A program made the position numbers and the translations under genes. A stretch of 64,000 nucleotides of DNA, from the NCBI GenBank assembly GCA_020848695.1, contig JADLHT010000001.1, forward strand, positions 1 to 64,000. Direction: 5' to 3'. The number at the start of each line of letters is the position of its first letter. Position 1 is the first letter of the stretch. Under the pieces are notes generated by a model, which saw nothing but the letters and a program-made list of their open reading frames with translations, did not search any database and was not told the DNA's origin. Of the stretch, positions 1-8,928 are shown piece by piece. Source of the DNA: Saprospiraceae bacterium. Lineage in GTDB: Bacteria > Bacteroidota > Bacteroidia > Chitinophagales > Saprospiraceae.

Positions 1-3000
1 CAACTTCAACTGAATAATGTATCTCATTGGAACAATTATCTATTAACCAGGCCGGTGGAACTTCCCATCTTCCGTTACATGAATATGACTCCATGTTGAT
101 TCTTGCAGAATCCGGATAGAGTACCTGTGGTCCTTCTGAATCTCCTACTTTTATAATTTGAGTATGTCCTCCGATAACTCCTGTACACCAGTCCATCACT
201 GTCCATCTTCTGTTTACTTTATAACAACCGACTGGACCTGCATTACAATTTGGAGTAGCAATATCAATAATAATATCCTGATAGAATGTATTGAAATTCC
301 AGCAATTTGCTGCCGGTCTTCCCGTACCAATCCACATGATATGTGTATTAGGACCCCAGCAAAGTGGATTCTGCGGTGACCACTGTCTGTGTTGAGGATA
401 GTACACAGGATCAGGATTTGGATGAGTATTATTAGGACTCTTAATATCATCTATACAATTCCAACCAAGTACTCTTGGTAATCGTCTGTTTGGATAATTA
501 TTAGGCTGATTCGGATTAGCCAACCAAAATACAGAATCTAATAGATATCCATCAACACACTCAGGAAAATCTGACATGTGTGGTGATACGTCTTTGTTTC
601 TGTCGATCTTTTCGTTGCAATTCAACATTGGAGCATCCAGATTGTCAAAGTTTCTAGGAACTGTTACATCAAATAAATCTCCTAATGCAACAGTTATGGT
701 GTGGGTACAGGTTGATTTGTTTCCTGATCCATCAATCGCTGTAAAAGTTCTTCTTATTAACCAGGCATATCCTGCGGCACAGGTACCTTTTAATGCATCA
801 TCTCTGTAAGTTAATCCAACTCCTGAACAATTTTCGATAACAATTGGAGTTCCGGTAAGTGCAGGAGATGTACCTGCAGCACAAGAAACTGTAATATCCG
901 GTGGGCAGGTTAATGCTGGAGGTAATTTGTCTTCGATTGTCGCGTGTGACCAACAAGAATTTCCGGTTGCTGTATCAATGACAGTAATCCTAAAGTCACG
1001 TCCCAGATCCTGACCATTCAATTGTATTCCAGGGATATTTGGTTCTCTATCAATCAATCCACCATTACCTATTGTAGTCCATAATCTGGCCTGGATTCTA
1101 TAAGCATCGTAACACTTATAAGGACCTCCGGATAAGAACATATCAGGATGTAAGGTAATCTGGCAGTTCTCATCAAGGCTTAACTGTACATTATCATGAC
1201 AAGCTAAGGCTGTAATCGGATTAGGATATGCATTAACACATACGTTGAATTCGCAAGTAGCAACATTGCCGGCTGCATCAGTCGCACTGTAACACAATCT
1301 TGTACAACCAATTGGGAAGAAACATCCCGGAGCATATGGCTGACCGCAGGTTTGAACAGGTACCAACATATTTGCACCGAATACATACTCAAGATCCCCA
1401 TTAAACATTCTAACTGAGAAAAATCCTTGAGGGGCAAAGAAACCCAACGGCACCTGATTAAATTGACAACGAGCTTGATTAAGAATTATTTTAAGATTAG
1501 CATCTCCTTGAGGAGCAGCAGTACAAGCTGCAGTTCCGTTGACATAATAGAATGACGCTCCGCTATTTCCATAAAGTGCCATACCCCGCATTTCGCCCGG
1601 TTGAAGGATTAATTTAGGAGCCACGGTTGTATCATAAGTAACATTACCAGTGCAGGATGTTCTGCTTGTAATCGTCGCTGAGGCCATTCCCATTCTAGTA
1701 AGTAATCTGTTCTGTGGAGGAGGAAATACATTCTGTCCAATCTTGACTGAGTCACCTGAAATAAGTGTCCACGCTGATGGATTCGCTACGTTTGGTAGAA
1801 ACGATCCTGGTGCTGAGGTCGCATAAATTCTGTACAAATTACCACCTCCTTCATTATAAACCATGAACCAAGCAGCAGTAACTGCTAGAGGTTGTGCAGA
1901 TGTATTTTGGATATTGAATAATAATCCGGTATTAAATCCTGTCGTTCCGCCTAAGCCATTGTTGGCACCAAGTGGACATCCAACAGATCTGATATTTGCA
2001 CCTGCAAATGTTGAAGCAGGACAATTATCCATTGCCATAAATTGAGGAGCATCCCAGGAAACTTCACATTCTCCCGGACCAGCATTTAAACTTACAAGAT
2101 TACCTTTAGGACAGGCCGGCAAGAAAGTTGGAGGCTCAAGGTCCTGAACTGTTACAACTGTTGAGGCAGTATCTGTTACACAGCCAACAATGCTAATCCA
2201 AAAAATTCTATAGGTTCCGGCTCCGGGTAAACTAACACCTGTCGGTCCGCAAACTGAGTATCCAGCTAATGTTGCAGGTCTTACATTAAGCGCATATCGA
2301 ATGGAAATTGGTGCAGTTGGGATTGGACAATTGGCACCTGAAGGTGTTAAACAGGATAATCCACCTGCCGGCAGGCAAGTCCCGGGGGCTAATGGAAGAA
2401 TTTGTGGTATATCATTCGTAACGATATCTGCGATTGGTTCAAATGTTAATGACCAACCGATCATTGATCCATTATCTCCTCCCAAATCATCTTTAATAAC
2501 GAGTTGCCAGGTACCGTTCACCACAGTATAACTGCTTAAGGTAGTAATATTCGGAATAATGGTTGTTCCGCATACACTGCCAACAACCGATCCTTCCGGT
2601 CTAAAGACTCCGGTAAATGGGACAACTCCTGCAGTTATTAGATTTAATGCTGTATCGCAAAAAATGGTATTTCTGTAATTGTCACCAGCACCACCATTAT
2701 CAGTTGTTAATTCAAGGATCTGACCTGCCGGACTAATCAGGTAAATGTCTAGATCACTATCAAAAGTATGATTCAAGTTAATTTCAACACTTGATAAACG
2801 CAGACATTGGGTATTGCCTAATCGCTGGACATCACAATTAAAAATAGTACCCCCTGTTGTCTGAGGTGCCACAGCACATCCACCTGTGCCAGAAGAAGGT
2901 ATAAGTCCATTTCCAGCGGTGTTTAATGTACTTCCTACGTATGTTTGAGCTTGTATAAAACCAATACACAAGCAAGTTATAAATATTGATTTGAGTAATG

Positions 3001-3013
3001 AGTTCATTTTCAT
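1..3013 (-). CDS. Giant secreted HYR-type surface protein, 3' end outside window
   Basis: The minus-strand frame opens with ATG at 3013 (a second ATG is two codons on) and stays open to base 1, giving at least 1004 residues with no stop, so the C-terminus is missing. Residues 1-22 form a signal peptide ending near IQAQT. Residues of about 55-190 resemble a P/Homo B (proprotein-convertase) beta-sandwich (SDLDIYLISPAG, NGTWQLVIKDDLGGDNG). Cys-rich segments with HYR-like signatures follow, such as DLEPPTFLPACP, CPPDITVSCAAGT and TDAAGNVATCEF, and the last visible part reads PPAWLIDNCSNEIHYSVEV. Such proteins in Saprospiria-like Bacteroidota are usually T9SS-exported adhesins or matrix proteins; that role is inferred. 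The sorting domain would lie to the left of the window. Confidence 0.85.
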   Translation of the reverse strand, partial: MKMNSLLKSIFITCLCIGFIQAQTYVGSTLNTAGNGLIPSSGTGGCAVAPQTTGGTIFNCDVQRLGNTQCLRLSSVEINLNHTFDSDLDIYLISPAGQILELTTDNGGAGDNYRNTIFCDTALNLITAGVVPFTGVFRPEGSVVGSVCGTTIIPNITTLSSYTVVNGTWQLVIKDDLGGDNGSMIGWSLTFEPIADIVTNDIPQILPLAPGTCLPAGGLSCLTPSGANCPIPTAPISIRYALNVRPATLAGYSVCGPTGVSLPGAGTYRIFWISIVGCVTDTASTVVTVQDLEPPTFLPACPKGNLVSLNAGPGECEVSWDAPQFMAMDNCPASTFAGANIRSVGCPLGANNGLGGTTGFNTGLLFNIQNTSAQPLAVTAAWFMVYNEGGGNLYRIYATSAPGSFLPNVANPSAWTLISGDSVKIGQNVFPPPQNRLLTRMGMASATITSRTSCTGNVTYDTTVAPKLILQPGEMRGMALYGNSGASFYYVNGTAACTAAPQGDANLKIILNQARCQFNQVPLGFFAPQGFFSVRMFNGDLEYVFGANMLVPVQTCGQPYAPGCFFPIGCTRLCYSATDAAGNVATCEFNVCVNAYPNPITALACHDNVQLSLDENCQITLHPDMFLSGGPYKCYDAYRIQARLWTTIGNGGLIDREPNIPGIQLNGQDLGRDFRITVIDTATGNSCWSHATIEDKLPPALTCPPDITVSCAAGTSPALTGTPIVIENCSGVGLTYRDDALKGTCAAGYAWLIRRTFTAIDGSGNKSTCTHTITVALGDLFDVTVPRNFDNLDAPMLNCNEKIDRNKDVSPHMSDFPECVDGYLLDSVFWLANPNQPNNYPNRRLPRVLGWNCIDDIKSPNNTHPNPDPVYYPQHRQWSPQNPLCWGPNTHIMWIGTGRPAANCWNFNTFYQDIIIDIATPNCNAGPVGCYKVNRRWTVMDWCTGVIGGHTQIIKVGDSEGPQVLYPDSARINMESYSCNGRWEVPPAWLIDNCSNEIHYSVEV

Positions 3014-3039
3014 GAGTTTTGGATTGTACTTTAGGGAAA

Positions 3040-3426
3040 TTATTGTTTTAATAGGTTTACTAGTTCATTAAAACTTAATGACCACTGCCCTTGATTGAGT
3101 CTTCTGAAAGCCTCTGTATCGCTTATGTTTGGATTATATTTCTGCTCGAAATACAAAAAAGATGAGTTCACTGCATAAGCAGTAGAAGCAGGTTTGGAAA
3201 GTGGTTCGTTAAGAATTTCAAGGGTCTTATTAAAAAGATCAATCTTTCTCTCCAGCTCAATTGTTGGATTCGACTTATAGGTTTCATAAAGCGAATTGAT
3301 TTCATCTTCAATAAGCTGTCTAGAAATAACTGGGTCTTTTAGAGTAGGGAGACTTGTTTGAGAATAGCAGTTTGTAAATAAACTGACTAAAACAAGCGTT
3401 ACGACAAGCGTAAAAATTCGTTTCAT
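3040..3426 (-). CDS. Small exported protein or lipoprotein, unknown function
   Basis: This encodes 128 residues starting with a clear export signal (MKRIFTLVVTLVLVSLFTNC). The Cys at position 20 sits in a loose lipobox (LFTNC), so it may be a lipoprotein, or it may be cleaved after CYSQ. The mature part is mostly helical and charged, with no domain I recognise. Its stop lies only 26 bases before the start of the giant HYR protein on the same strand, so the two are probably co-transcribed. A helper role for the large neighbour is possible but not shown by sequence. Confidence 0.7.
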   Translation of the reverse strand: MKRIFTLVVTLVLVSLFTNCYSQTSLPTLKDPVISRQLIEDEINSLYETYKSNPTIELERKIDLFNKTLEILNEPLSKPASTAYAVNSSFLYFEQKYNPNISDTEAFRRLNQGQWSLSFNELVNLLKQ

Positions 3427-3928
3427 ATTAATGAGTTTGGTTTATATACAATTCATTTATTATTTAATTCCTAAATAAATTTGGATTTAAATAATAGTTT
3501 CAATTCTAAATATAACTAGAAGATTGCTTCGTCTTCATATTATATATTTTTGTATTTATTATAATACAAATTGCCTAGCTCTTTCGAGTCAAGCAGCAAG
3601 CAAAGCTACATATTCTTAAACAAACCCAAAAATATTGCTATTCTTAGTTTTATATATTTATTTTATAAATATTATAAGCTTTGTAAATCAATACTTTATA
3701 CTGATTTTATATCTTTAGATAAAATGCTAAAATCTATAGTGCTAATCAAAATTCCTAATTTGAAATAGCTCACTATTTTACAAATTATTATGAATTCCGA
3801 AGAGCTGTAGCTCAAGCGATTATAATATCCAATTGAAAACAGCTGAGGGAATTAATTACTAAAAAGGCTTAAATAGATCTAGAAAAGCCATCTACAAACT
3901 TAATCACTAAAAATTTAAAAGCATCAAA
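3427..3928. other. AT-rich intergenic region
   Basis: About 500 bases between pckA and the small exported protein, with no convincing gene. It holds an 8-bp inverted repeat, TTTGTATT / AATACAAA at 3549-3556 and 3563-3570, with a 6-base loop and no T-run, so it is at best a weak 3' structure for pckA. A 65-codon plus-strand frame at 3571-3768 is low-complexity and not credible as a gene. Confidence 0.5.
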
Positions 3929-5533
3929 CTAAATCTTAGGTCCTGCAGCAATAATTTTTGCAGATGCCTTGTCTGAATATTTTTCAAAATTCGCTATAAA
4001 TCGCTTTGCAAGTTCAATGGCTTTCTGATTATAAAGGTTTTGATCTGTCCAGGTATTTCGGGTATTTAAGAGTTGATCCGGCACATTGCTGCAACCTTTT
4101 GGAAACTTCAAACCAAAAATAGAGTCTGTGTCATATTCAGAATGATTTAATTCCCCGGAAACTGCGGCAGAAAGCATGGCACGGGTGTAAGAAATATTTA
4201 TTCTTTTTCCAACTCCATATGGACCTCCCGTCCAACCTGTATTCAGCAACCAGATATTGGGTTGAAATCGATTAATTCTCTCCCCTAACAGTTCTGCATA
4301 ACGCGTTGGATGTAAGGGAAGAAACGGGGCTCCAAAGCAAGCGGAGAATGTAGCTTTAGGTTCGGTAACGCCGGCTTCGGTTCCTGCAACTTTTGCGGTG
4401 TATCCTGAAATAAAATGATACATGGCCTGCGCATCATCCAACTTACTGATTGGAGGTAATATTCCATAGGCATCACAGGTTAGAAAGAAAATATTTTTGG
4501 GAGCGGGACCAAATGAAGGTACACGGATATTGTTTATATGAGATAAAGGATAGGATACTCTCGTATTCTCAGTAATTGACTTATCTGCAAAGTTTGGTTT
4601 GTTGGTTCCCGGATAGAAAACAATGTTTTCGAGAATTGCTCCGGGTTTAATAGCTCTGTAAATATCAGGTTCTTTGTCTTCCGTAAGATCTATACATTTG
4701 GCATAGCAACCCCCTTCAAAATTAAACACACCTTCATCACTCCATCCATGCTCATCATCTCCTATCAAAAATCGTTCAGGATCTGCTGACAAGCTCGTTT
4801 TTCCTGTTCCGCTGAGGCCAAAGAAAATACTGGTATCTCCATCCTTTCCGACATTGGCAGAACAATGCATTGGAAGAACATTGTGATAGACAGGCAACTC
4901 ATAATTAAGAATAGTGAATATCGATTTTTTAATCTCTCCTGTATAAGCAGAACCTCCAATAAGTATTCTGCGCGAGCTAAAATCAATGATGCTAAAATTG
5001 TGTTTTCTTGTGTGATCAATGGCTGCATCGGCATGAAATCCCGGTGCACAATATATTACCCAATCTGCTTCGAAACTTTGCAGTTCTGCATCGTTGGGTC
5101 TGATAAACATATTCGATGCAAATTGTGCCGACCAGGGAATTTCTGCAATAGTTCTGACTCCAATTTTAAATTTTTCATGTGCACAAGCAAAATTATCCTG
5201 AACATATACTTCTTCCTTTGCATTCAGATAATTGCAAACTTTTTTCCAGAGCAAATCAAAATTGGATTTGCCAAATTCCTGATTGAATTTATTCCAATCA
5301 ACTTTTCTTTCAGTTTGTTGATCTTTAACTGTAAATTTATCATCCGGAGATCTTCCCGTAAACTCCCCGGTAAGGATGCACAACGCCCCATTATCACTTA
5401 GAACTCCCAAATTTTTAGCGAGACTAATTTGAACAAGATCTTCGGCGTTTAGATTTGCTTTAATATTTGTGTTATCATTTAATCCTTGTTCAACCAAACT
5501 TTGAGCATTGGCAATTTTTCCACTTATATTCAT
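3929..5533 (-). CDS. pckA: Phosphoenolpyruvate carboxykinase (ATP)
   Basis: This cytosolic enzyme converts oxaloacetate and ATP to phosphoenolpyruvate, CO2 and ADP, the first committed step of gluconeogenesis. The 534-residue protein has the usual family length. Diagnostic motifs are the kinase-1a P-loop GLSGTGKTSLSADP, the metal-binding kinase-2 segment GDDEHGWSDEGVFNFEGGCYAK, and GWTGGPYGVGKR near the C-terminus; RSPDDKF near the N-terminus contributes to substrate binding. It is transcribed divergently from citrate synthase, so two genes acting on oxaloacetate share an upstream region. A -7 element lies at 5564-5571. The identification is secure. Confidence 0.97.
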   Translation of the reverse strand: MNISGKIANAQSLVEQGLNDNTNIKANLNAEDLVQISLAKNLGVLSDNGALCILTGEFTGRSPDDKFTVKDQQTERKVDWNKFNQEFGKSNFDLLWKKVCNYLNAKEEVYVQDNFACAHEKFKIGVRTIAEIPWSAQFASNMFIRPNDAELQSFEADWVIYCAPGFHADAAIDHTRKHNFSIIDFSSRRILIGGSAYTGEIKKSIFTILNYELPVYHNVLPMHCSANVGKDGDTSIFFGLSGTGKTSLSADPERFLIGDDEHGWSDEGVFNFEGGCYAKCIDLTEDKEPDIYRAIKPGAILENIVFYPGTNKPNFADKSITENTRVSYPLSHINNIRVPSFGPAPKNIFFLTCDAYGILPPISKLDDAQAMYHFISGYTAKVAGTEAGVTEPKATFSACFGAPFLPLHPTRYAELLGERINRFQPNIWLLNTGWTGGPYGVGKRINISYTRAMLSAAVSGELNHSEYDTDSIFGLKFPKGCSNVPDQLLNTRNTWTDQNLYNQKAIELAKRFIANFEKYSDKASAKIIAAGPKI

Positions 5534-5563
5534 ACCTGATCTGATTTAAAAAGAAATCTTGTG

Positions 5564-5571
5564 CAAATGTA
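5564..5571 (-). promoter_or_regulatory. Candidate Bacteroidota -7 element for pckA
   Basis: TACATTTG on the minus strand matches the TAnnTTTG consensus, about 31 bases before the pckA start. No well-placed -33 TTG was found, so the call rests on the -7 match and its position. Confidence 0.45.
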
Positions 5572-5749
5572 GACAGTGTTTGAGAAGTTGATGCGGTTTT
5601 TACAAGAACAATCCATAATGATTTGTAAAATTTTGCTCTGAAAACATAAAATTTTTAAACAATAATTTAAAGAATTAAAGCTCAACCAACAAAAGCTGAT
5701 AACGTCTTGTTAATTGTGTAAAAGCAGTCAATTTCTATCCGAAAAAGAA

Positions 5750-5757
5750 TAGTTTTG
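5750..5757 (+). promoter_or_regulatory. Candidate Bacteroidota -7 element for citrate synthase
   Basis: TAGTTTTG matches TAnnTTTG, 44 bases before the citrate synthase ATG at 5802. No -33 partner at normal spacing was seen. Confidence 0.45.
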
Positions 5758-5801
5758 CAGGCTTTAATTAAAATCCAGTTTAAATATTATCTTTTCTGTC
5801 C

Positions 5802-7115
5802 ATGGACCTCTTAAAATCAGCATTCAAGGCCAGTTTTGCCGCTAAAACAGAAGAACTCAAAGACTTGTTAAAGGCCAATGGGAATCTTGTCATTGATCAA
5901 GTAAAAATTGAACAGTTGCATGGCGGAATGAGAGGTATCAAATTAATGCTTTGGGAAACCTCTTCCCTGGATGCTATAGAAGGAATACGATTCAGAGGTT
6001 ACAATATACCCCAATTACAAGAACTGCTTCCTCGCATCCATGGTGCAAAAGAACCACTACCTGAAGGCTTATTCTGGTTGATGTTAACCGGAGAAATTCC
6101 AAGCAATGAACAGGTTGAATGGCTATCAAAAGATTGGGCTTCCAGAGCAGAAATCCCACAGCATGTATATAAAATTCTGGATTCGCTAAATAACTCTGTA
6201 CATCCAATGACGCAGCTGTCCATTGGAATACTCAGTTTACAATCTGAAAGCATATTTGCAAAGAAATATGATGAAGGTATCACAAAATCCAGCTATTGGG
6301 AATACATGTATGAAGATACCGTTAATCTTATTGCAAGGCTTCCCGGACTCGCAGCGTACATCTATCGAAAGTGTTTTCATAATAGTCAACATATTGCAGC
6401 AGATCCAAGCCTTGACTGGAGTGCAAACTTTGCCCATATGTTGGGCAATGACAGTCCTGATTTTAAGGATTTAATGAGACTGTACATGACTATTCATGCG
6501 GATCATGAAGGCGGAAACGCATCAGCTCACACGGTTCACTTGATAGGATCTACGCTCAGTGACGCATATTTAGCGCTTGCAGGAGGAATCAATGCACTTG
6601 CTGGCCCATTGCATGGTCTCGCAAACCAGGAAGTCATGGATTGGATTTATGAAATGATTGCTCATCTCGGAACCGACAATCCTTCCAAAGACCAGATCAA
6701 AGAATACGTTAAAAAGACGCTTAGTGAAGGAAAAATTGTCCCGGGATACGGACACGCAGTTCTCCGCGCACCGGATCCAAGATTCCTGGCACAAAAAGAA
6801 TTTGGAAAAGAGTATTGTGCTAACGATCCCCTGGTTAATATTGTTTGGAATGTTTTTGACGTAGTACCTACAATTCTTGAAGATCTTGGAAAAGTAAAAA
6901 ATCCTTGGCCGAATGTAGATGCACATTCCGGTGCCTTATTAGAATTCTATGGTATTAAGGAGCATAATTTTTACACCGTTCTTTTTGGTGTATCTCGCGC
7001 AATGGGTGTTTTGGCACAACTGTGCTGGGATCGGGCTTACGGCTTACCCCTAGAAAGGCCAAAATCAATTACCACAGAAGAGCTAAAAGAGTTTATCTTG
7101 CAAACTGCTAATTAA
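5802..7115 (+). CDS. gltA: Citrate (Si)-synthase, eukaryotic/mitochondrial-like type
   Basis: This enzyme condenses acetyl-CoA and oxaloacetate to citrate at the entry of the TCA cycle. The 437-residue protein follows the mitochondrial-type family along its length rather than the common E. coli GltA type: GGMRGIKLMLWETSSLD, EGIRFRGYNIP, TIHADHEGGNASAHT and NFYTVLFGVSRAMGVLAQL all have close counterparts in animal citrate synthase. The catalytic residues are in place: His271 in GPLHGLANQE, His318 in PGYGHAVLR and Asp373 in NVDAHSG. It is divergent from pckA and followed by gcvH after 27 bases. The type-I-like identity is a comparison from memory of the animal sequence. Confidence 0.95.
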   Translation: MDLLKSAFKASFAAKTEELKDLLKANGNLVIDQVKIEQLHGGMRGIKLMLWETSSLDAIEGIRFRGYNIPQLQELLPRIHGAKEPLPEGLFWLMLTGEIPSNEQVEWLSKDWASRAEIPQHVYKILDSLNNSVHPMTQLSIGILSLQSESIFAKKYDEGITKSSYWEYMYEDTVNLIARLPGLAAYIYRKCFHNSQHIAADPSLDWSANFAHMLGNDSPDFKDLMRLYMTIHADHEGGNASAHTVHLIGSTLSDAYLALAGGINALAGPLHGLANQEVMDWIYEMIAHLGTDNPSKDQIKEYVKKTLSEGKIVPGYGHAVLRAPDPRFLAQKEFGKEYCANDPLVNIVWNVFDVVPTILEDLGKVKNPWPNVDAHSGALLEFYGIKEHNFYTVLFGVSRAMGVLAQLCWDRAYGLPLERPKSITTEELKEFILQTAN

Positions 7116-7142
7116 ATCTTGATTTATTAAATAAATTAACAT

Positions 7143-7532
7143 ATGAATTTTCCTAATAATTTACTCTATACCAAAGAACATGAGTGGTTGCGCATAGAAG
7201 GCAATTTTGCTTATGTTGGAATTACTGATTTCGCTCAATCGGAATTGGGAGATATTGTATATATAGAAGTTGATACTGTGGGTGATCAGGTCAACAAAGA
7301 TGAAATTTTTGGCACAATTGAAGCAGTCAAAACCACAAGCGATCTTTTCATGCCGGTCGATGCAAAAGTTCTTGAATTAAATCCAGCCCTGGATGAGAAA
7401 CAAGGAAATAATCCAACCCTTGTAAATACTGATCCTTATGGTGAAGGATGGTTGGTTAAAATAGAGTTGACTGATTCATCTCAGCTTACTGATCTTATGA
7501 ATCATGAGGCTTACGCTGCAATGGTTGATTGA
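7143..7532 (+). CDS. gcvH: Glycine cleavage system H protein
   Basis: This lipoyl carrier shuttles the aminomethyl group between the P and T proteins of glycine decarboxylase. The 129-residue protein has family-typical length and opening ([36 protein letters not shown]). The lipoylated lysine is Lys63 in [13 protein letters not shown]. It lies 27 bases downstream of citrate synthase and 71 bases before the VanZ gene. The other glycine cleavage genes are not in the window. Confidence 0.96.
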   Translation: MNFPNNLLYTKEHEWLRIEGNFAYVGITDFAQSELGDIVYIEVDTVGDQVNKDEIFGTIEAVKTTSDLFMPVDAKVLELNPALDEKQGNNPTLVNTDPYGEGWLVKIELTDSSQLTDLMNHEAYAAMVD

Positions 7533-7603
7533 GAATCAATAACTAAAATTTAATGTATTCCTTAAAGACGCTCTTTCAGCCTTAATAGTGAAAGGAAATT
7601 GTC

Positions 7604-7993
7604 GTGAGATCGAATCGTAAATTTTGGCTCATATCTGCGATTACGATAGTATTGCTTATTGTTGTCCTCTCCTTAAGTAGCTTACATTCTCTTCAAAAAA
7701 TTAATTTTTTAAATCTCCTTGAATGGGATAAGTTGGGGCATTTCTTATTCTATGGATCGGCAATGTTCTGTTTTGCAAAACATTTTCATTTTAATTCCCC
7801 TCATAGCTTAAAATATACACGAATAACTGCAATTTTACTTTTTGTATTAGGTTTGATATTGGAATATATGCAGTATAAATGGGTACCGGGAAGAATAATG
7901 GATTGGATGGACCAAACAGCCAATACTATGGGCATTTTAACGTTCTTATTGATTAGTTTTAAATTCGTTGCTAAAAACTCAAATTCTAATTGA
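7604..7993 (+). CDS. VanZ-family membrane protein
   Basis: A 129-residue membrane protein with about four hydrophobic segments. The VanZ-like features are EWDKLGHFLFYGSAMF and LILEYMQYKWVPGRIMDWMDQTANTMGI, where the family has conserved Asp/His and D-x2-ANT-x-G positions. Bacteroidota commonly encode such short VanZ proteins, whose molecular role is unclear; no link to teicoplanin resistance should be assumed. The start is GTG at 7604. Its stop overlaps the TTG start of the next gene (TTGA), suggesting coupled translation. Confidence 0.8.
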   Translation: MRSNRKFWLISAITIVLLIVVLSLSSLHSLQKINFLNLLEWDKLGHFLFYGSAMFCFAKHFHFNSPHSLKYTRITAILLFVLGLILEYMQYKWVPGRIMDWMDQTANTMGILTFLLISFKFVAKNSNSN

Positions 7994-8874
7994 ATACGTT
8001 TTTTACTAATCTGTTCAGGGATCCTTTGTGGAATGCAATCATTTTTTCAAGAAGAAATAAAACTTACGGAGCTTATGAGTTAAGAAGCTTATATAACCGG
8101 AGAATGTCAATCGGCTTGATATGGGCATTAGTTTTTTTTATAGTTATCCTCTTCAGTCCATCAATTTATAAATGGATTATTGAAGAAAATAATAAAGATT
8201 TTGTGGAAGAATATGAATCCCACGAAGTGAGTCTTTCAGAGCCACCAGCAGGGTCTTCAGGTTCTGAACTAAAACCACCTGTTTTTGAATCTGTTAAAAG
8301 CAATGAAAATAAAAGCAGTACTGTTCAAGCTGATGAAGAATCTGTAAATCCAAAGGTTACTCATGAAGACTTAAACCAAAAAGAAAGCAAATCTGAAAAT
8401 CAATCGAGCAGTACGCTGAATTCAAATAATACATCTACAAATTCAAATGATAACCTGCAAGGAGTTGAGGATGGCAGCAAATCTTCTTCAGGAGACAATC
8501 TTTCTTCAGAAGTGTATAGGCGGGCATCACAGGCACCCCTTTTTTCAGGTTGTGAAAATGAATCCGGAAGTTTTTTTGTGAAGAAAAAATGTTCTGATGC
8601 CAAATTAATTAATTTTTTAAAAAGCAATATTAAATTTCCTTCAATCGCCCTCAGGAATAAAACCAATGGCGTCGTCCTGTTACAATTTATTATTGAGAAA
8701 AACGGTTCTGTCTCCAATATTAAAATATTACATGATATTGGAGATGGTTGTGGCAATGAGGCAGTCAGAGTTCTTGAACTACTGAATAGTCAAAAACTGT
8801 TTTGGTCACCTGCGTTACAAGGCAGCAATGCTATTCGATTCCAATATACTTTGCCGGTTGAATTTGAACTTTAA
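7990..8874 (+). CDS. tonB: Energy transducer, TonB family
   Basis: This inner-membrane protein is predicted to pass proton-motive energy to outer-membrane receptors. The 294 residues comprise a cytoplasmic start with KTYGAYELRSLYNRR, a pattern common in Bacteroidota TonB proteins, one membrane helix at about 41-61, a long Ser/Asn/Glu-rich periplasmic spacer (about 70-175), and a TonB C-terminal domain (FPSIALRNKTNGVVLLQFIIEKNGSVSNIKIL ... LPVEFEL). The start is TTG at 7990, overlapping the VanZ stop by 4 bases. The spacer is Ser/Asn-rich rather than Pro-rich as in E. coli TonB. A TonB-dependent receptor occurs 16 kb away, but pairing is not shown. Confidence 0.85.
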   Translation: MNTFFTNLFRDPLWNAIIFSRRNKTYGAYELRSLYNRRMSIGLIWALVFFIVILFSPSIYKWIIEENNKDFVEEYESHEVSLSEPPAGSSGSELKPPVFESVKSNENKSSTVQADEESVNPKVTHEDLNQKESKSENQSSSTLNSNNTSTNSNDNLQGVEDGSKSSSGDNLSSEVYRRASQAPLFSGCENESGSFFVKKKCSDAKLINFLKSNIKFPSIALRNKTNGVVLLQFIIEKNGSVSNIKILHDIGDGCGNEAVRVLELLNSQKLFWSPALQGSNAIRFQYTLPVEFEL

Positions 8875-8928
8875 CTAATAGTGACAAATAGCAATAAACT
8901 AAAATGTACTAAATTTGGTTGTTATAAC

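Noticed and set aside
158-2531. Several 60-78 codon frames at 158-379, 576-809, 1863-2045 and 2301-2531 (plus strand) and 214-450 (minus)
   Set aside because: All lie within the continuous minus-strand frame of the giant HYR protein, which has clear domain signatures.
3571-3768. 65-codon plus-strand frame in the intergenic region
   Set aside because: Low-complexity Lys/Ile/Tyr-rich reading of AT-rich DNA without homology features.
4865-5401. 178-codon plus-strand frame opposite pckA
   Set aside because: It is fully antisense to a certain gene, rich in Ile/Phe/Cys typical of mirrored AT-rich codons, with no motif.
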